From NCBI RefSeq assembly GCF_042432805.1, contig NZ_JBHLWO010000007.1, positions 434,001-498,000 on the forward strand: a stretch of DNA of 64,000 nt. The letters are read 5' to 3'. The position numbers and the translations under genes were made by a program. The notes below the pieces were generated by a model. That model was not told the DNA's origin. It saw nothing but the letters and a program-made list of their open reading frames with translations, and searched no databases. Source of the DNA: Olivibacter oleidegradans. Its GTDB lineage: Bacteria; Bacteroidota; Bacteroidia; Sphingobacteriales; Sphingobacteriaceae. Positions 60,560 to 64,000 of the stretch are shown piece after piece. The first letter of the stretch is position 1, and each line of letters begins with the position of its first letter.

Positions 60560-62779
60560 ATGGCAACACTCCCTACAACAATTGATGAGATAATCGCCCA
60601 ATTCGGCCCGCACAAAGCATATGCTCCCCAAGCCGGTTTTTACGGCTCTCACGAGCCTGACAGCCTGGTGAAGACCCATTGCTGTTATTGCGGCATGCAA
60701 TGTGGTATTCAATTAAAAGTGAAAGAAAATAAAGTAGTTGGATTTGAACCTTGGATGGAGTTCCCGTTTAACGAAGGACGTTTGTGTCCAAAAGGGGTAG
60801 AGCGTTATCTTCAGAATAACCATCCGGATAGATTACTAGCCCCTTTAAAACGAGTGGAGGGAAAGGGCTTTCAACAGGTGTCTTGGGACTATGCGATGGA
60901 TAAAACCGTGGGAGAAATCAAACGCATACAGGAAGCCTATGGTAACAACGCATTCGCTATGTTAAGCGGTGTTTCGCTGACAAACGAAAAAAGCTATATG
61001 ATTGGCAAATTTGCCCGGGTAGCTCTAAAAACTGCTAATTTGGATTATAACGGTAGGCTTTGTATGGTGAGCGCGGGAGCCGGCAATAAGAAAGCGTTCG
61101 GATTGGATCGAAGCTCCAATAGCTGGGCTGACCTAGCACATGCGGAAGTTATCATTGTGGCGGGGGCCAATATCAGCGAAACCTTTCCTACATTGACCCA
61201 TTATATTTGGCGTGCGCGGGATAATGGTGCCAAATTGATCGTTGTAGATCCGCGTATTATACCCTTGGCACGTACGGCCGATTTACATTTAAATGTAATA
61301 CCAGGAGGAGACTCTGCTCTTTTTGGAGCAATGCTTAAGATATTGGTTGACAATGATTGGCTCGATCACGAATTTATTGCCAATTATACAAGCGGTTTTC
61401 AGGAAGCAATAAATGCCGTAAGGGATTATGACTTGGACTGGGCGGAAAAGTATACGGGCGTAGCTAAAGAGAAAATCTTTGAAGCGGCACGCCTTTGGGG
61501 GAAGGCGAAGACTAGCTTTTTGCTTCATGCTCGCGGAATTGAACATCACACAAAGGGGGTAGATAATGTATTGAGTTGTATTAACCTGGTATTGGCAACG
61601 GGACGTATAGGTAAGCCTTATTGCGGTTATGGCACGATTACTGGCCAGGGTAACGGTCAAGGTGGACGGGAACACGGACACAAATGTGATCAGCTGCCAG
61701 GCAACCGTGATATTACCAACCCGGAACATCGTCAATACATCGCTGACGTGTGGGGAATCAGCGAACAGGAGTTGCCTGGTAAGGGGTTAACCGCCTATGA
61801 GCAAATAGAAGCTATTCATCGTGGCGAAATTAAGGGACTGATTTCTATTTGTTTTAATCCATTGGTGTCGTTGCCTAATAATAATTACGTGCGAGAAGCT
61901 TTGGAGAAACTGGAGTTCTATATGTGTATCGATAGTTTTCTGAGTGAAACAGCCCGATATGCCGATATTATTATGGCGGGGTCTCTGCATGAAGAAGAAG
62001 AAGGAACCGTTACAACTGCGGAAGGACGGGTGGTAAAGATTAATGCAGCGGTGACTCCTCCAAAAAATGCTAGAAAAGATGGCGAGATTTTAATGGAATT
62101 AGCGGGGAGACTGAATGAAGGAGATAAATTTAGTTTTGACTCCAGTGAGGCAATTTTTAATGAATTAAGATTGGCTTCAAAGGGAGGGACTGCTGACTAT
62201 TTTGGCATTACTTACGAGAAAGTAGTGAATAACATGGGGGTATTTTGGCCATGCCCTTCATTAGACCATCCGGGAACACCAAGATTATGGGAAGATAGGA
62301 AATTTAAAACACCGGACGGAAAGGCCCATTTCAATGCAGTTAGTTTTAAACCGCCATCAGAAGTGATCGATACGGATTACCCGGTGGTGTTGACAACCGG
62401 TCGGGTGGTGTCGCAATACTTAAGCGGTACCTCTACTCGACGGATCGGGAAGTTGGTAGATCAATATCCCGAGCCACTTTTGGAAATACATCCCGAACTG
62501 GCGCGCCGCTATAATATTAGGAGTGGAGATATTATTCGCGTAAAAACACGAAGGGGTGAGGCCGAATTTCCGGCTCAAGTGGTAGAGACGATTCGGAAAG
62601 ATACTGTATTTATTCCCTACCATTGGGGAGGCAAGCACGCTGCAAATCAGCTAACGATTGGAAATCTTGACCCCATTTCGAAGATACCGGAGTTTAAGGT
62701 TTGTGCCTGTCAGCTTATTCCAACCGGTGAGGTAGCATCTGAAAAAGTAAAAGAAACGGCTTATCAGAGTCATTTATGA
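60560..62779 (+). CDS. molybdopterin (bis-MGD) oxidoreductase, nitrate-reductase-like catalytic subunit
   Basis: A 739-residue DMSO-reductase-superfamily enzyme. A [4Fe-4S] site is formed by C41, C44, C48 and C76 (HCCYCGMQCGI and GRLCPKG). The Mo ligand is C168 in GRLCMVSAGAG, the form seen in NarB/NapA/NasA nitrate reductases rather than formate dehydrogenases. Further blocks are GQGNGQGGREHGHKCDQLPGNRD and the C-terminal MGD-binding TTGRVVSQYLSGTSTR. There is no Tat or Sec signal, so the enzyme is cytoplasmic. Its neighbours supply a four-cluster ferredoxin and a membrane subunit. Nitrate reduction is the best guess; other anions are possible. Confidence 0.82.
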   Translation: MATLPTTIDEIIAQFGPHKAYAPQAGFYGSHEPDSLVKTHCCYCGMQCGIQLKVKENKVVGFEPWMEFPFNEGRLCPKGVERYLQNNHPDRLLAPLKRVEGKGFQQVSWDYAMDKTVGEIKRIQEAYGNNAFAMLSGVSLTNEKSYMIGKFARVALKTANLDYNGRLCMVSAGAGNKKAFGLDRSSNSWADLAHAEVIIVAGANISETFPTLTHYIWRARDNGAKLIVVDPRIIPLARTADLHLNVIPGGDSALFGAMLKILVDNDWLDHEFIANYTSGFQEAINAVRDYDLDWAEKYTGVAKEKIFEAARLWGKAKTSFLLHARGIEHHTKGVDNVLSCINLVLATGRIGKPYCGYGTITGQGNGQGGREHGHKCDQLPGNRDITNPEHRQYIADVWGISEQELPGKGLTAYEQIEAIHRGEIKGLISICFNPLVSLPNNNYVREALEKLEFYMCIDSFLSETARYADIIMAGSLHEEEEGTVTTAEGRVVKINAAVTPPKNARKDGEILMELAGRLNEGDKFSFDSSEAIFNELRLASKGGTADYFGITYEKVVNNMGVFWPCPSLDHPGTPRLWEDRKFKTPDGKAHFNAVSFKPPSEVIDTDYPVVLTTGRVVSQYLSGTSTRRIGKLVDQYPEPLLEIHPELARRYNIRSGDIIRVKTRRGEAEFPAQVVETIRKDTVFIPYHWGGKHAANQLTIGNLDPISKIPEFKVCACQLIPTGEVASEKVKETAYQSHL

Positions 62780-62812
62780 TGTTAACAATTAAAGGTCAAT
62801 AAACTGAATATT

Positions 62813-63382
62813 ATGCCGGAAACAAATTACAATATGGATATGGCGTTCTTTGTAGATATGCAACGCTGTATTGGCTGCCATGCTTGCGAAATGGCTTGTG
62901 CAGAATGTGAAACCAACGGACAGGAGAGTATGATTCATGTCAATTACGTCGATCGAGCAGTAAGTGTACAGACCACGGTGCAGGTTTGCATGCACTGTGA
63001 AAATCCAGCCTGCGCTAATGTTTGTCCAGCGGATGCCATTCATCAAGATGACTTTGGCGTTGTTCATTCGGCAAATACCCCAAGGTGTATCGGATGCTCG
63101 AATTGTGTACTGGCCTGTCCCTTCGGTGTTCCCAAAAAGATGGAGGAGGCTGAGTTAATGATGAAATGTAACATGTGTTATGATCGAACCAGTGCAGGTA
63201 AAAAGCCGATGTGTGCAACAGTTTGTCCTAGTCAAGCACTTTTCTATGGCACACGAGAAGAGATTGAACGGATGAGACCTAATAGTGTACCGGTGAACTC
63301 CTTTAAATTTGGAAATCAAGAAGTAACCACAAAGGTGTTCGTGATGATGCCGAAAGGAACCACTCAATTGGTAGTTAGTTGA
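62813..63382 (+). CDS. 4Fe-4S dicluster-type electron-transfer subunit (DmsB/NarH-like)
   Basis: A 189-residue soluble iron-sulfur protein. Sixteen cysteines form four [4Fe-4S] sites: CIGCHACEMAC, CMHCENPACANVC, CIGCSNCVLAC, and CNMC paired with CATVC, a typical DmsB arrangement. There is no export signal. It starts 34 bases after the molybdoenzyme stop and would pass electrons to or from that enzyme, with the NarI-like or Rieske protein on the membrane side. The C-terminus lacks the extra membrane anchor seen in some HybA-type proteins. The call is secure as to family. Confidence 0.92.
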   Translation: MPETNYNMDMAFFVDMQRCIGCHACEMACAECETNGQESMIHVNYVDRAVSVQTTVQVCMHCENPACANVCPADAIHQDDFGVVHSANTPRCIGCSNCVLACPFGVPKKMEEAELMMKCNMCYDRTSAGKKPMCATVCPSQALFYGTREEIERMRPNSVPVNSFKFGNQEVTTKVFVMMPKGTTQLVVS

Positions 63383-63392
63383 TCAAATAACT

Positions 63393-63911
63393 ATGACGCA
63401 AAAAAACACACTTCATGACTCCGGAAATATGCCCAATTGGAAAAGGGATTTTCCAATTCAACAAAAAAAGGCGACACATGTAAGTCGTCGGGAATTCGCG
63501 AAATTTTTAGCCTTATTTTCGGGCACACTTGCTTTGGCTAATGGCATCATTGTTATACGATCTTTGCTTTTTCCGTCCAAACCCCTGGAAGGTGAGCATT
63601 TAGTTTGCCGGGAAGAAGATGTACCATTGGGGAAAATGTTTCAGTTTGAAATTGAAGGGAGCCGTGTCGTTCCCTATATACTGATTCACTTGGCAGAGGG
63701 TGAGTGGAGAGCTTTTGAGCAGAAATGCACCCATCTTACTTGTGCAGTGCGTTATAGAGACGACTTACAGAAGATCGAATGCCCCTGCCATCATGGCTTT
63801 TTCAGTGGTGATACCGGAGAAGTACTGCAAGGGCCGCCACCAAGGCCACTTCCCCAGTTAGAAGTGTTAGTGCGAGACGGAAAGGTGTATGTGAAACAAG
63901 ATGCTAGTTAA
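63393..63911 (+). CDS. Tat-exported Rieske [2Fe-2S] protein
   Basis: A 172-residue Rieske protein. The N-terminal region carries a Tat-type motif (VSRREFAKFLALFSGTLALANGI) followed by a hydrophobic helix at about 35-58, so the domain would lie outside the cytoplasm, anchored by this helix. The cluster ligands are in CTHLTC and CPCHHG, with the extra disulfide cysteines of the bc1-type Rieske. It begins 10 bases after the ferredoxin stop. A Rieske in a nitrate-reductase-like operon is unusual; it may link the quinone pool or a cytochrome to the membrane complex. Confidence 0.9.
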   Translation: MTQKNTLHDSGNMPNWKRDFPIQQKKATHVSRREFAKFLALFSGTLALANGIIVIRSLLFPSKPLEGEHLVCREEDVPLGKMFQFEIEGSRVVPYILIHLAEGEWRAFEQKCTHLTCAVRYRDDLQKIECPCHHGFFSGDTGEVLQGPPPRPLPQLEVLVRDGKVYVKQDAS

Positions 63912-63921
63912 TTTAATAAAT

Positions 63922-64000
63922 ATGAGTGATTTTAGAACTTCACAGAACGAGGCGCATCCTAATAAAACGAACACCTTAATGCTAGGGATCATCTTACTAT
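63922..64000 (+). CDS. start of a further gene, 3' partial
   Basis: The ATG at 63922 opens a frame (MSDFRTSQNEAHPNKTNTLM, then LGIILL) that is still open at the window edge. The beginning is hydrophilic and leads into a hydrophobic stretch, so a small membrane protein of the operon is likely. It follows the Rieske gene by 10 bases in the same orientation. Too little is visible for a family call. Confidence 0.55.
   Translation, partial: MSDFRTSQNEAHPNKTNTLMLGIILL

Noticed and set aside
60560..62779. Formate dehydrogenase as identity of the molybdoenzyme
   Set aside because: The Mo-ligand context is GRLCMVSA, as in NarB/NapA-type enzymes, and there is no selenocysteine or the formate-dehydrogenase Cys-His-Gly pattern.

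Overview
The window looks like a chromosomal segment of a Bacteroidota bacterium, most likely of the Sphingobacteriaceae (Sphingobacterium/Pedobacter-like). The grounds are two SusC/SusD pairs, a fused hybrid two-component sensor (HTCS), many CarboxypepD-like/TonB-dependent receptors, TAnnTTTG-type -7 elements before many genes, weak Shine-Dalgarno sequences and moderate-to-low GC. No rRNA, tRNA, integrase, transposase or CRISPR array was seen. All functional calls come from reading protein motifs; no database search was possible.

Region 1 (1-25.9 kb) is a polysaccharide utilisation locus for glucurono(arabino)xylan. On the plus strand lie a SusC (5' end outside the window), SusD, GH43, GH115 alpha-glucuronidase, a second GH43 and a CE1-type esterase. 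These are followed by the HTCS regulator and a GH10 endo-xylanase. On the minus strand lie a SASA/sialate-O-acetylesterase-like esterase, a GH43 lipoprotein and a second SusD/SusC pair. Together they would hydrolyse the xylan backbone, remove glucuronate, arabinose and acyl groups, and import the oligosaccharides.

Region 2 (26-29.7 kb) holds a candidate 42-residue small ORF with its own -7 element and terminator. Facing it is a minus-strand operon: MdaB-like quinone reductase, ABM/YgiN-like monooxygenase, aldo/keto reductase, an exported PPC-domain protein and an exported O-methyltransferase-like protein. Region 3 (29.8-34 kb) is an export operon of TolC, HlyD and an ABC transmembrane protein without an ATPase domain, plus a small hypothetical. 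Region 4 (34-41 kb) has a TlpA-like thioredoxin, an M28 peptidase, an AraC regulator next to a drug-efflux-type MFS, an MBL-fold hydrolase and a small protein. Region 5 (41-51.5 kb) has three TonB-dependent receptors, an AraC regulator, an FKBP lipoprotein, small hypotheticals and a highly structured intergenic segment that may be an RNA.

Region 6 (51.6-58.1 kb) has a nucleoside-type MFS, mobA and a tight five-gene cluster: nucleotidyltransferase, ATP-grasp, CDP-alcohol phosphatidyltransferase, LPG-synthase-like membrane protein and HAD hydrolase. The gene order reads as a pathway for a modified phospholipid or other phosphodiester-linked head group that I cannot match to a known one. It is the best candidate here for an undescribed system. 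Region 7 (58.3-64 kb, running off the end) is a molybdenum redox operon: TDT-family anion channel, NarI-like membrane protein, nitrate-reductase-like bis-MGD catalytic subunit, four-cluster ferredoxin subunit, Tat-type Rieske protein and the start of one more gene. mobA upstream would supply part of its cofactor.
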